Assembly (NCBI GenBank): GCA_022641835.1
Contig: CP048720.1
Span: forward strand, 682,001-746,000
Length of the DNA stretch: 64,000 bases
Source of the DNA: Petasospora fabianii
Lineage: Eukaryota > Ascomycota > Saccharomycetes > Phaffomycetales > Wickerhamomycetaceae
Direction: 5' to 3'
Shown here: positions 46,340-56,674 of the stretch, in pieces
Layout: each line of letters starts with the position of its first letter
How positions within the stretch are numbered: the first letter of the stretch is position 1
Program-made: the position numbers and the translations under genes
The notes under the pieces: model-generated
The model's database searches: none
What the model was told of the DNA's origin: nothing
What the model saw: the letters and a program-made list of their open reading frames with translations, nothing else

Positions 46340-47596
46340 ATGAGTTCAAGAGCCGAGTCGCGCCTCTCTATGGAGCGCAAGGAGCGAGAGAAAGAGAGAG
46401 TGAGTTTGAAACGTAAACAACACAAGAGTTCCCGTGATCTAGGAGACTATTCTCGCACAGTACTAACAAATACCAATCAGATCGGAAGACCCAAGGATAA
46501 ACAGCCCAAGAAAGCTAGAAATCCATTGACGAAGATCCAGCTAAGCAATGTTTCCCGACTTAACAACAACACGCTCAGACTTTCAGGGACCAAGACACAA
46601 CTGCCGAGCCCATCTCATGGGATGCCCTCATACATGGCACCAACGATTGCTGCATCACAGAGTACTACTTCACCTCGCAGAATTCACAGACAACCGACAC
46701 ATCTTGACGACAGACGAAAATCGGGAGACGTCAGAAAGTCTACACCGCTCTCAATCTTACAAGAGTCGAATGTACCATTGAGACAATACACTTTGGACGA
46801 CTTTGAGATTGGACGTAAGTTGGGTAAGGGCAAATTTGGTAAGGTGTACTGTGTCAAGGATAAGACTACTGGGTTTGTATGTGCCCTTAAAGTGATGGAA
46901 AAGAAGGAGTTGATGGAGTACAAAGTGGAGAAGCAGTTCCGACGTGAAGTTGAAATCCAGTCTAATTTGAGACATGAGAATATTCTTCGATTGTATGGAT
47001 ATTTTCATGACTCCGCTCGTGTTTATTTGATCTTGGAGTATGTCATCTATGGGGAGCTTTACAAGTTTTTGAGACGGAAGAAGAGATTCAATGATATCAT
47101 GGCGTCTCATTACGTCTTCCAAATGGCCGAGGCATTATCGTACCTCCACAGTAAGAATATCATCCACCGTGATATCAAACCAGAAAATATTCTTCTGGGT
47201 TTTGACAACATCATCAAGATCAGTGACTTTGGTTGGAGTGTGCACGCACCATCGTCCAAGCGTTCTACGATGTGTGGTACTTTGGATTACTTACCACCTG
47301 AGATGGTTGAGGCTAAGGATCATGACTACCGTGTTGATGTGTGGGCTTTAGGTGTATTATGTTATGAGTTGCTTGTTGGTCAGCCACCTTTTGAAGAGGA
47401 GTTCCGTGATTCGACTTATCGCAGAATTGCCAAGGTGGACTTGAGGATCCCAGCTTTTGTAAGCCCGGATGCTACTGATTTAATAAGAAAGTTATTGCAG
47501 TATGATCCGGAGAAGAGATTCCCATTGGATGAAGTGAAAGACCACCCGTGGATCACAAAGAACAGACACTTGTGGCCTCAGAAACGTGCTTCATAG
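46340..47596 (+). CDS. IPL1: Aurora kinase IPL1
   Basis: 418 residues (S. cerevisiae Ipl1 367). The chromosomal passenger kinase corrects kinetochore-microtubule attachment and phosphorylates H3 Ser10. A polar basic N-terminus of about 150 residues precedes the kinase: YTLDDFEIGRKLGKGKFGKVY, IIHRDIKPENILLG, SDFGWSVHAPSSKRSTMCGTL (Aurora-type DFGWS and activation loop with Thr) and DYLPPEM. The N-terminal region carries KARNPLTKIQLSNVSRL, a possible degron or regulatory part. Leu286 in ENILLG is encoded by CTG, arguing for the standard code. Confidence 0.96.
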   Translation: MSSRAESRLSMERKEREKERVSLKRKQHKSSRDLGDYSRTVLTNTNQIGRPKDKQPKKARNPLTKIQLSNVSRLNNNTLRLSGTKTQLPSPSHGMPSYMAPTIAASQSTTSPRRIHRQPTHLDDRRKSGDVRKSTPLSILQESNVPLRQYTLDDFEIGRKLGKGKFGKVYCVKDKTTGFVCALKVMEKKELMEYKVEKQFRREVEIQSNLRHENILRLYGYFHDSARVYLILEYVIYGELYKFLRRKKRFNDIMASHYVFQMAEALSYLHSKNIIHRDIKPENILLGFDNIIKISDFGWSVHAPSSKRSTMCGTLDYLPPEMVEAKDHDYRVDVWALGVLCYELLVGQPPFEEEFRDSTYRRIAKVDLRIPAFVSPDATDLIRKLLQYDPEKRFPLDEVKDHPWITKNRHLWPQKRAS

Positions 47597-48442
47597 TAAG
47601 GAGTAGAGTTATATAAAGATTCAACCGAGTGATAGCATAAGATAATGGTGTAGCTACAGAACTCTTTGATCATCAATATGACTCCTTTTTGGCTCTCTGA
47701 CGAGCCTAAGAAGAAGATAATTGCTGCTACTGAGTATAAAGCTAGGTAGAAAATATAGAAATTACCCCAAAAGGAAATTGCTATATCCGGAATCAGTGGC
47801 TGCTGCAGTCTTTCATATCTTTGGGACAAGACCCTAATTCTCAGCAATGGTGTGGGAGGAATACCGTTTCATTATAAATGAGGCGAAAGCAAGTGTGATA
47901 CTGTGTCTTTTTCACTAACTTGATCTTGAAGCAGAGCCCATTATATGAAGCTTTGGAGCCTCCCCCAGATAGATCAGTAAAGGCTCCGATGTCTTGAAAG
48001 GCTAATCGTATCACGTATCTGAGGTCGAAAAAGCTTACAGCACGCAATATCTAGTAGATATCACTTTTAATCGCTACCCTATGACTGTAGCTTCATAATC
48101 TTGCCGAGGTTGCGCTGTAGATCCACTTATTTGTGAAGAGGGCATGGCACGATGAAGGTGGAAGATCGCATCGACAGATTCTAGTGCTGAAACCTCGCAA
48201 AAAGAACAGAGAAAAGGGTCAAGCCACACACAGTATCACCATCGACTACACTACTAAATTACCAAGCTTCTGTCCAACAGACTTCTCACTCAGGGCTTCT
48301 CCGGGTGCTCGGAAAGACAAGACGAGGGGTTTCTGTCTGGTCGCGTTGTGAAAAAAAGTGTAGATGCATTTCCCTCTTCTCCAACTACACACCACTTTCA
48401 TACTACTCTATACAAAATCCCACTACACCACATAAGGGCCCA
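47597..48442. other. Intergenic, about 850 bp, upstream of SNT2
   Basis: Gene-free spacer between tandem IPL1 and SNT2. No ORF with coding character and no tRNA- or snRNA-like structure by eye. The frame of SNT2 stays open from 48305, but that stretch lacks homology and an ATG before 48443. A pol II ncRNA cannot be excluded. Confidence 0.4.
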
Positions 48443-51400
48443 ATGACAGAGTCTGCCCGTCCTCGTCGCAGAGCCGTCAAGGTCGACTACACCGAACGCC
48501 CCGTCGAGGCTCTCCCACCTCGTCCCACCGAGGCTGAGGTTGCCGAGGGCCGAGAGAAGGCCCATAAGGAGCACGACGAGAAGCCCAAGAAACGTCAGCG
48601 AGATCGTCCAGCCAAGGAACTGTCTCCATCGCCGGAAAAGGAGGAAGATTATTTTCCTATGAACTGGCAGCCGGCTACTCTTTCGGCATCACAGCGCTTC
48701 TCCAACGTGCCCAACCTCACGGGCGCCTTTGTCCGCAAGGGCGTTGAGCTCGTACTCAAAAACGGTACCGTCCTGCGCAAAGACGACTCGATTTACCTGA
48801 TTTGCGAGCCACCAGGCGAGCCATACTACATCGGCCGTATCATGGGCTTTGCCCGTAAGAGCGTGTCGGACTCAAGCAACGACCACACCCCTCCACCAGA
48901 GACACGGCCGGCTAAAGAACCCGCAGAGCTCTTCACCTTCAAGATCAACTGGTGGTACCGTTGCAGAGACATTTCCAAGCACTCCTCTGACTCGAGACTT
49001 CTCTTTGCATCTATGCACTCCGATACGTGCCCACTTCAGAGCTTCCGTGGCGTTTGTACCGTCAAGCACAAGGATGAGATCCAGGACCTCGACGAGTACA
49101 AATCAGTACCCAACCAGTTCTGGTTCGACAAGCTCTTTGACAGATATATGATCAAGTTCTACGATGTGATACCAACACAGTCCCTCGAAAACCTTCCACC
49201 AAACTACAGAGAGGCTTTGAACAAGAGATTCCAGTACATCTTTGTCGAAGCAGGTAAGAGCAGGGATATGCTCCAGCGTCCCAAGAATTGTGTCAAGTGC
49301 AACCAGTGGTGTATCCCACAGGACTCCATCCAGTGTTGTGAATGCGAGGAGTACTACCACATGCTCTGTCTTGATCCACCACTGCTGAAAAAACCGGCCA
49401 GAGGTTTTGCTTGGTCCTGCATCAACTGTACTAAGTTGCTTGAGGCGAAGAAGATGGCTACTGAATTTGCCAGATTGGGCCGTGAGGCTTCAACGTCCGT
49501 GACTTCTTCCTCTTCTTCCTCATCCATTTCACCTTCTACTGCTGACCATGAGGACGCTGTAATGGAAGATGTAGCATCAACGGCGTCGACATCTTCACAA
49601 GAACCAGCCAAGCTCCCATCATACGAAGAGCTTGCCATCCAGTTCCTTGAGAGAGATAAGGATCTCACATTCAAACAGAGACGAAACCTCGAGGAATGGC
49701 AGTATAGATATCTCGGTATGCACGCCAAACTTGAGGATGCCCTCGACTTGCAAGATCGCCCATACCCAAGAGCCGCTTCCAGACTAGGCGCTAAGAATCA
49801 GTTCTCCGATATGGTTGACTGGTTTGACCATCCTGTTGTCTACTACGACTACTCCGAGTTGAACGAGGAATTTCAAACACCCGGTATGTTCAAAGTTCCC
49901 AAATCGAAAGGTGGCAGAAAGAAGAAGGAGGTTGCTCCAAGCGCTGCTGCCGAAGAGAATGATGAACAGAAGCCACTCCCGGTACCACAAGAGTATAAGG
50001 AGACAGATCCTTCGGACTTCCCGCCTTGGCTCCAACCGAGACCAAAGGGATACGTCGAAAGAGGCGGTGATGATACTGTCACTCTCATGTGGAAGGAACC
50101 AGAAGATGTTTCAGTTCAAGAACGTGTTGAGAAGTACCTCACCGAATCTGGTAAGTATGCTCGGGCTATCAACCTTCTTCCAAATACTCCAAACTTTGTG
50201 GACAGACTCTTGAAGAATCTACTTGATGAAAACTTTGATTTCGAAAAGGCTGACGAGCTGAACAAGCAGATCACTCGTGAATCATTAAGAGAGCCGACAT
50301 TTACCAATGCCGAGGTCAAGAAGTTTGAGGCTGGTATTCGCAAATATGGTTCTGAGCTATGGCCAACATTCAAGGAGGTCAAGACACAGCCATTCTCCAT
50401 GATTGTTAGATTCTGGTACCTCTGGAAGAAGACCACTGCAGGTCACCAAATCTGGGATAACTTTGAGGGTCGTAAGAAGAACATGAGAGCTGTCAGCACT
50501 GACACTGACGAGAGTGATATTGCCAATGCCGGTGATGACTCTTCCTATGATTCGAAAAAGGCGGCCAAGAGACACTTTGTCTGTAAGCATTGCGACACCG
50601 AGGATTCAGTTCAATGGTTCAGGGTCAGTGGTGCTCAACGCTCGGAAGAAAAGCCTGGTGCCATAATGGCACTCTGTATGCGTTGTGCTCGTCTATGGAG
50701 AAGATATGCTGTTCATTGGGAGGATCCTGTTGAGGTGCTCAAAAAGGTGAACATTAAGGGTGGCTCAAGCTGGAAGAGAAGAATCGAACAGGAGCTCATC
50801 GATGATGCCGAACTCATCGTTGCCACCAAAAAGGCTGCTCTCAATGGTGAAAAGGTTGTTTACAAGAAGCGTCAGACGAAGCATGTCCATGCCAATGATG
50901 GCGAGTCTTCGAGTACATCAGTCACTCCCACCCCGAGAAAGGGAAGTGAGTCTGCATCTACTTCCAGTGCTACACCTTCGAAGGAGAAGAAGGTCTCAAA
51001 TAAGAAGTCCAGTTCGACTGCTCCTGCACCAGCTGAACCACCCCAGCCTGAAGAGCCAGTCATCTCCACAATTGTCAACGACAACACTGTTCAGACTCTC
51101 CATCAACAAGTAACACAACGGTACTACCATCTCACTTCTGCACAGCACAACCCTCGTCCAAAGTTCAAAGACTTTACCACGCAGGCATCATCACTGGGAA
51201 ATGCCAATGATACTTCTATCGCTCCAAGGTCAACCATCATCGGTAAGCATTGTGGTGTCTGCCGTGATCCTGCTACCAACTCTGATGCCCTATTATGTCT
51301 CGAGTGTGGAGTCCTCATCCACCCAGCATGCTATGGCTTCCAGGATGCTCCAACTAAAGGCAGGTCCTGGTACTGTGACACATGTTCCAACTGTCTCCAC

Positions 51401-52717
51401 CCGTTGATCAGTCAACACTACGTCTGTGTCATTTGTCGTGATGCCTCTCTTGATTGTGATGGTGTCAAGCCAGCCATGAAGAGAACCAATGCCGGTAAGT
51501 GGGTCCATGTTCTCTGTATGCTTGCGACTCCAGGGCTCAAATGTCTCGACATTGGTTGCATACAGCCAATTGGTGGCGTCGAGAAAGTTATTGCTGAAAA
51601 ATCAATGGGTCAGCTGACTGATCCAGAGATCCACTGTGTTGAGTGCCAGAAAGTTGCCCCTGTCAAGGACTTATTGTACGGTGAGAAGTTTGACGTTGGA
51701 TTTGAGGTGAAGTTGGATGATAAGATTCACAGCAAGGGTGTTAAAGTTTCAAGTACTCAGTCTGGTAAGTTGGCTCTTGCTGCACGTTGTCGTGAACACA
51801 CTGAGCCACCAACTAACATGAAGTTCCTCAAGTTCACTGATCCGGTGAAGAGGTTCAGGGTTAGTGGGGTTTCTCCCGCCTTGCGTGTTTTCCTTGAGGA
51901 GTCTAAGAGGATGTCAACACTGCTTTCTGGTAACCAAGCCAGATTCAAGGACTTGATTGATGCTTACAACATCATCAGTACCGGGCTTGCTCATAGTGGC
52001 AAGTATCGTGAACCTGATGTCTGCTCTGTTTGTGGCAACACAGTGTCTCTGAAATGGGTCGAAACATCAGGAGGTAAAAGGTCTTGTTATGGATGCTGGT
52101 TGAATGTGCAGAACCAGGACGCTGATATTGCCATGATTGATACCGATGACGAAGATGCGGACATTGTCAGTACAGACTCTACGAGCTATCTTAAGGTTAT
52201 CGATACACTGAATTCTCCAATTGCATGTGAAGAGTCATATGGTATCACTGGTTTGCATGACAAGCTACGTCGTTCTAGTTCTGTCAAGCAGCCTTCCTCT
52301 CCAGTTGAGCCAAAGAAACTTGAATCTACGGGATCTCTGTCCACTGACCTTCCAGCCATGGCCACATTCACCAACACCTTGCATGTTCAGGCTCAGGCCC
52401 CAGTCATGACAAAACCGGGTCTGCCGTCTTTATACTCTGCTAGTTTCAAGAGTGATGCTCAGCCAACTATGACTTCTCTTCCACTCATCAGCCAACCTCT
52501 GCATGATAACCGCAACACCATAACGCTTCCACCAATCAAATCCTTTGACTCGCCAGCCTTGTCAAGTATGAAGACGTTGCCGCAGATTGAACAGCCCTCT
52601 GTGCAAAGCGCAGTTGAGATGAAGATGGAGGAGCCGGCACATGAGTCAAAAGTGCTTGTCCCTGAGGACAAGAAGCCTAATATGAACAAGATGAGCATCG
52701 GTAGTATCCTTGGATGA
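48443..52717 (+). CDS. SNT2: BAH-PHD-SANT chromatin protein SNT2
   Basis: 1424 residues from ATG 48443 (MTESARPRRRAVKVDYTERP). S. cerevisiae Snt2 forms a complex with Ecm5 and Rpd3 that acts at stress-responsive promoters, and is also a ubiquitin ligase for excess histones. Domains in order: a BAH domain at about 95-280 (VLRKDDSIYLICEPPGEPYYIG); PHD finger 1 at about 282-330 (CVKCNQWC ... CECEEYYHMLC); a SANT/Myb domain at about 618-680 (FEAGIRKYGSELWPTFKEV); and a GATA-like finger at about 712-760 (CKHCDTEDSVQWF ... CMRCARLWRRY). A PHD finger at about 936-985 and an extended PHD follow, then a second GATA-like CSVCGNTVSLKWVE...CYGCW near 1192-1222. The C-terminus is disordered. Confidence 0.93.
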   Translation: MTESARPRRRAVKVDYTERPVEALPPRPTEAEVAEGREKAHKEHDEKPKKRQRDRPAKELSPSPEKEEDYFPMNWQPATLSASQRFSNVPNLTGAFVRKGVELVLKNGTVLRKDDSIYLICEPPGEPYYIGRIMGFARKSVSDSSNDHTPPPETRPAKEPAELFTFKINWWYRCRDISKHSSDSRLLFASMHSDTCPLQSFRGVCTVKHKDEIQDLDEYKSVPNQFWFDKLFDRYMIKFYDVIPTQSLENLPPNYREALNKRFQYIFVEAGKSRDMLQRPKNCVKCNQWCIPQDSIQCCECEEYYHMLCLDPPLLKKPARGFAWSCINCTKLLEAKKMATEFARLGREASTSVTSSSSSSSISPSTADHEDAVMEDVASTASTSSQEPAKLPSYEELAIQFLERDKDLTFKQRRNLEEWQYRYLGMHAKLEDALDLQDRPYPRAASRLGAKNQFSDMVDWFDHPVVYYDYSELNEEFQTPGMFKVPKSKGGRKKKEVAPSAAAEENDEQKPLPVPQEYKETDPSDFPPWLQPRPKGYVERGGDDTVTLMWKEPEDVSVQERVEKYLTESGKYARAINLLPNTPNFVDRLLKNLLDENFDFEKADELNKQITRESLREPTFTNAEVKKFEAGIRKYGSELWPTFKEVKTQPFSMIVRFWYLWKKTTAGHQIWDNFEGRKKNMRAVSTDTDESDIANAGDDSSYDSKKAAKRHFVCKHCDTEDSVQWFRVSGAQRSEEKPGAIMALCMRCARLWRRYAVHWEDPVEVLKKVNIKGGSSWKRRIEQELIDDAELIVATKKAALNGEKVVYKKRQTKHVHANDGESSSTSVTPTPRKGSESASTSSATPSKEKKVSNKKSSSTAPAPAEPPQPEEPVISTIVNDNTVQTLHQQVTQRYYHLTSAQHNPRPKFKDFTTQASSLGNANDTSIAPRSTIIGKHCGVCRDPATNSDALLCLECGVLIHPACYGFQDAPTKGRSWYCDTCSNCLHPLISQHYVCVICRDASLDCDGVKPAMKRTNAGKWVHVLCMLATPGLKCLDIGCIQPIGGVEKVIAEKSMGQLTDPEIHCVECQKVAPVKDLLYGEKFDVGFEVKLDDKIHSKGVKVSSTQSGKLALAARCREHTEPPTNMKFLKFTDPVKRFRVSGVSPALRVFLEESKRMSTLLSGNQARFKDLIDAYNIISTGLAHSGKYREPDVCSVCGNTVSLKWVETSGGKRSCYGCWLNVQNQDADIAMIDTDDEDADIVSTDSTSYLKVIDTLNSPIACEESYGITGLHDKLRRSSSVKQPSSPVEPKKLESTGSLSTDLPAMATFTNTLHVQAQAPVMTKPGLPSLYSASFKSDAQPTMTSLPLISQPLHDNRNTITLPPIKSFDSPALSSMKTLPQIEQPSVQSAVEMKMEEPAHESKVLVPEDKKPNMNKMSIGSILG

Positions 52718-52926
52718 TTAATGATGATAAATTTAACGAATGAACAATGATAAGACGTATGAAGTCAGTTTAGTAGATGTAGAATTGGAAAATGGCGATG
52801 GCTTTCAGAAATTTCCTCATTTGGCCTTTTTTGTTACTTTTTTGCGAAATAATTCATGATGGAGAGGCCGATGAGCATCCTCTTTCACACATTTACCATA
52901 CAAAAACTTTCATCCACAGGGCAATC

Positions 52927-54717
52927 ATGACTGTTAGTGCCCAGGGTATTCAAGATCTTCTCAAATGGGCAGAGGAAAATGGATGTGTACACTCGGACAA
53001 GCTGAAATTCGAATATCAGGAGCACAGAGGTGTCTTTGCCATTGCTACAGAAACACACAAGGCGGAAAAACCACAACTTAAGGTCCCAACGAGGCTGATT
53101 ATTCATGGTGGTGTCGCTGAGAAGTACTTTGGCAAACAGCTAGCTGTCTCTGAGACCAACTTGAATGGTGGTCTGAAGCTTCTGTGGGCGAAATTGAAGT
53201 ATGATGATGAGACACTTGTTGAAGGTGTTAACTTGAACGAGTTCTACAAGCCATATATCGCTCTTCTTCCAGAGGGTAAAGAAACCGGATCTGTGTTCTA
53301 TTGGAACATGGAAGAGCTTAAGCTCCTGAGCAGTACAAATCTTGGAGGGTCTCTTCCAGCGAAGTTCGAATGGCTGGTTGACGAATGGTTCAACACTGTA
53401 TCTGATCTGCCAGAAAAACACAAGAAACACGCACAATATGAGCAAGATCTCAAGTTCCGAGACCAATTCAAGACATTTACAAGATCTCAACTTCTCGATT
53501 CGCTCAATAATGTTACCAGCTGGACAAGTTTCGGCGCATATCTTTGGTCCACCACGATATTCACTTCTCGTGCGTTCCCACATCGCATCATTGATCCATC
53601 AGCCAAGGACGGCCAGGCGATGTTTGTTCCATTGATTGATCTCCTCAATCACAACAATTCCACCCTTATCAACTGGAGCTATGATCAGGGAGAGAATGAT
53701 GGCTATTTCACGATGCACAACCTTGACCAGATTGAAGCTGGAGGTGAAGTGTTTAACAACTATGGTGCCAAAGGTAACGAGGAGCTTTTGATGGGATATG
53801 GGTTTGTCATTGAGAACAATGCAAACGATTCTGTTGCACTGAGGGTAAAGCCTCCATTTAGTGCCGTTCTCGAAGCAAAAGAGAGGGGTGTTCATATTCC
53901 AAAGATTGACGACTACACATACCACGCATTTGCTACGGACGAAGCACAAGGTGATGAACTTACCGAAGATAACTATACTGGTGTTCTCTATTTCTTGAAC
54001 CACAAAAGCCTTCTTCCAGAGGATCTTATTCAGATGTTCATGTCTCTGGTGAGCAATCACACAGAGGAAGGATTTACTCTTCGTCAAAGACTTTCGGCTT
54101 TGCAGAACTTGAGAAAGGCATTGGAGCACAAGCACATGGCTCTCAAACAGGATTACGATATTGATACGTCTTCAATTGATCCCCATGTCGTGAAGACAGC
54201 TGAGATCTACCGCAAGGGACAGATGGAGGTGCTTAAATCCACACTGTCTGCTATCAAATCTACAGAGAAGACATTGCTCGCGGAAAACAAGTCGGCCGTT
54301 CTGTCATTAAAGAAGTTGTTCAAAAAAGACGATCGCTTCCGTGCCGGTGTATCACTTTTCGGGATTAACTCGTACGAAGAACTTGAAGACGAGGAGGAGG
54401 AAGGCGATCGTGAGGCATTCTTTGCACTTTGGGTGCTGCTCAATGCCGAGGTTCCATTGACCGGCGAAGAGGACTACGTTGCGCCTGAATGGGTCAGGGA
54501 GTCGTACAAGCAGCTCAAGGAGAACTATATTCCGGATGATGAATCTGTGCCGTATCGAATGGTTCAGTTCCAACAAGCATTTAAAGACCATCCTCTCGGA
54601 AAGGCACTGACTGTGCAGAACTACATCATCGCCGAGCGTGTCGTCCAGATGAACAGTTACACAAGGGGCAGCGCCGACGATGTCATCTTGGTGGACCCAA
54701 TTTCGTTCCATGTGTAA
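52927..54717 (+). CDS. RKM1: SET-domain ribosomal lysine methyltransferase RKM1-like
   Basis: 596 residues from ATG 52927 (MTVSAQGIQDLLKWAEENG), where homology to Rkm1 begins. Two in-frame ATGs upstream (52792, 52798) would add a hydrophobic 45-residue leader, probably not used. Rkm1 dimethylates uL14-family/Rpl23 proteins. Set features: WNMEELKLLSSTNLGGSL, TSRAFPHRIIDP, AMFVPLIDLLNHNNST, EVFNNYGAKGNEELLMGYGFVI and a C-terminal substrate-binding helical region. The gene starts only about 210 bp after the SNT2 stop, so its promoter lies in the SNT2 3' region. RKM1 versus a related SET protein is not certain. Confidence 0.82.
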   Translation: MTVSAQGIQDLLKWAEENGCVHSDKLKFEYQEHRGVFAIATETHKAEKPQLKVPTRLIIHGGVAEKYFGKQLAVSETNLNGGLKLLWAKLKYDDETLVEGVNLNEFYKPYIALLPEGKETGSVFYWNMEELKLLSSTNLGGSLPAKFEWLVDEWFNTVSDLPEKHKKHAQYEQDLKFRDQFKTFTRSQLLDSLNNVTSWTSFGAYLWSTTIFTSRAFPHRIIDPSAKDGQAMFVPLIDLLNHNNSTLINWSYDQGENDGYFTMHNLDQIEAGGEVFNNYGAKGNEELLMGYGFVIENNANDSVALRVKPPFSAVLEAKERGVHIPKIDDYTYHAFATDEAQGDELTEDNYTGVLYFLNHKSLLPEDLIQMFMSLVSNHTEEGFTLRQRLSALQNLRKALEHKHMALKQDYDIDTSSIDPHVVKTAEIYRKGQMEVLKSTLSAIKSTEKTLLAENKSAVLSLKKLFKKDDRFRAGVSLFGINSYEELEDEEEEGDREAFFALWVLLNAEVPLTGEEDYVAPEWVRESYKQLKENYIPDDESVPYRMVQFQQAFKDHPLGKALTVQNYIIAERVVQMNSYTRGSADDVILVDPISFHV

Positions 54718-54952
54718 AAAATCTAGTCATATTTGGTGCCCTTGAATGTCAAAGTCGTAGACATTAGGTTCAGTTAGGTACCAAGTCTAGTTGTTTGCAT
54801 TGTACGCGAATACGTAACATGGACATGCGCTTATATAGTACTTACCGGGACATTTCCGACAGATGGACAACTTTTTATCCGATTGAGATGGGAATTATCA
54901 TCTCTTCTTCCCTTTAACAAGATCTAACAACTTCCAAGAACATCTACCAACA

Positions 54953-56437
54953 ATGCCTACCGCCAATGCTCCGGACTACTCGGTCTACCTCGTCACGGAC
55001 TCCACCATGTTGCCCGAGGGAACAACGGTTGTATCCCAAGTCGAAGCTGCACTCAAGGGAGGTGCCACCATTGTCCAGCTCCGTGAAAAGGACTTGAGCA
55101 CTCGTGAGTTCATTGACCGTGCCAAAGAGGTGCACGCCTTGACAAAGCAGTTCGGCGTGCCTCTCATTATCAACGATAGAGTCGATGTTGCCATTGCTGT
55201 CGACTGCGAGGGTGTCCATGTTGGACAGGACGACATGCCTGCCACGAAGGTGAGACAGATGATCGGCGAGGACAAGATCATTGGTGTCTCCACGAGAGAT
55301 CTGGATGAGCTTCAAGAAGTCATTGATCAAGGCGTAGCAGATTACGTTGGAATTGGTGCTATCTACGGAACAAAGACGAAGAATCTAGACAGAGCTCCGA
55401 TGGGCACCGCAGGTGCAAAAAAGTTATTGGAAGTTTGCCACAAGGCAGGTCTTCACAATGTCTTGATCGGTGGAATCAACGATAAGAATGTTGACACGGT
55501 CATCCGTGAAAGCAGCATTCCAGAAGTTGGCTATACAACTGATGGTGTTGCTGTTGTGTCTTGTATCATGGCTTCGACTGATGCTCAAGGTGCAACAGCT
55601 AGTCTTGGAGCCATCATAAAGGACGCTAAGAGCACCTCAATCACACGTTTGCTCAAAGGTGTCGCTGAAACTTCACCACTAGTCCATCATATCACCAACA
55701 ACGTGGTTAAGAACATCAGTGCCAATGTGACGCTTGCAGTTGGTGCCTCTCCAATAATGTCTGAAAGCGCAGACGAGCTTGACGATCTCAGTAGAATACC
55801 ATCATCGTGTCTTGTCATCAACACGGGAACCGCAACACCAGACCTGCTAGAGCTGTATTCAAAGGCAGTTAAAGCGTACTCCAGGGAGAACAAGTTCATC
55901 GTGTTTGATCCCGTGGGATGCGGTGCATCTGCATTCCGCAAAAGTGTCAACCGAGGACTTTTGGAGAAACTCCGTGGTTCAAAGTTTATCATTAAGGGGA
56001 ATTCAGCTGAGATCCTTGCCCTGAGTGGACTAGAGGTTAAGCAAAAGGGTGTTGACAGCCACGTTGAGCAAGGTGAAGGCGGTGCTTCAGCCATTAATAC
56101 CGCAGCAAAGGGTCTTTGTGAGAAGTACAACTGCACTGTGGTTGTCACCGGTGAGAAAGACTATGTTTTCTCTTCTGATTACCCAGCACCAACAATTATT
56201 AGTGGAGGTGATGCCCTCATGGGCAGAGTGACAGGAACAGGGTGTTCATTGGCTGGTGTGATTGCTTCTTTCGCCCACGCTTCTTCACATGTAAAGACAG
56301 ATGTTCACACTGCTACTGCTAATGCACTCCGTGCATACAAGCTTGCAGGATCAAGAGCCGCAGAGAAGTGTGACGGACCGGGGACATTTGTTCCTCTCTT
56401 CTTGGATGCACTTTATGCTCAAACAAGAGCTGACTAA
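54953..56437 (+). CDS. THI6: Bifunctional thiamine phosphate synthase / hydroxyethylthiazole kinase
   Basis: 494 residues. Two thiamine-biosynthesis activities are fused: an N-terminal TMP synthase (about 1-235) joining HMP-PP and HET-P, and a C-terminal thiazole kinase (about 240-494). The first shows VQLREKDLSTREFIDRAKEV, LIINDRVDVAIAVDCEGVHVGQDDMP and GAIYGTKTKN. The second shows SPLVHHITNNVVKN, ANVTLAVGASPIMSESADEL, FDPVGCGASAFR, GGDALMGRVTGTGCSLAGVI with the GTGCSL substrate motif, and a final DALYAQTR. Fused THI6 is typical of Saccharomycotina. TATATA at about 54833 lies 120 bp upstream. No thiamine riboswitch was seen. Confidence 0.97.
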   Translation: MPTANAPDYSVYLVTDSTMLPEGTTVVSQVEAALKGGATIVQLREKDLSTREFIDRAKEVHALTKQFGVPLIINDRVDVAIAVDCEGVHVGQDDMPATKVRQMIGEDKIIGVSTRDLDELQEVIDQGVADYVGIGAIYGTKTKNLDRAPMGTAGAKKLLEVCHKAGLHNVLIGGINDKNVDTVIRESSIPEVGYTTDGVAVVSCIMASTDAQGATASLGAIIKDAKSTSITRLLKGVAETSPLVHHITNNVVKNISANVTLAVGASPIMSESADELDDLSRIPSSCLVINTGTATPDLLELYSKAVKAYSRENKFIVFDPVGCGASAFRKSVNRGLLEKLRGSKFIIKGNSAEILALSGLEVKQKGVDSHVEQGEGGASAINTAAKGLCEKYNCTVVVTGEKDYVFSSDYPAPTIISGGDALMGRVTGTGCSLAGVIASFAHASSHVKTDVHTATANALRAYKLAGSRAAEKCDGPGTFVPLFLDALYAQTRAD

Positions 56438-56602
56438 TCAGCTTAAATATTTAATGTCAATAAAATCTTCCTAGTATGTCTCTATCCTAGTAGTGGTCGT
56501 CTTTTGAGTTGATCTAGAGTTGAATTGGTCCAAAGAAGACAATGTTTCAACCAATATCAAGAGTATGACCCGAATGATCAGACAAACCCTTCCCATCTAC
56601 CA

Positions 56603-56674
56603 AGCGTCTTGGCGCAGTGGAAGCGCGCAGGGCTCATAACCCTGATGTCCCTGGATCGAAACCAGGAGACGCTA
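56603..56674 (+). tRNA. Initiator tRNA-Met(CAU)
   Basis: 72 nt. The acceptor stem AGCGTCT/AGACGCT is perfectly paired with the A1:U72 pair. The anticodon stem carries the initiator-type GGG/CCC pairs (CAGGGCTCATAACCCTG), giving anticodon CAT. The T-loop is ATCGAAA in place of TTCG, a eukaryotic initiator hallmark. It is nearly identical to the S. cerevisiae initiator. A T-rich terminator (TTTTTTT) follows. Confidence 0.97.

Noticed and set aside
48305-48442. Open frame extending SNT2 upstream by 46 codons
   Set aside because: No ATG before 48443 and no homology in the extension.
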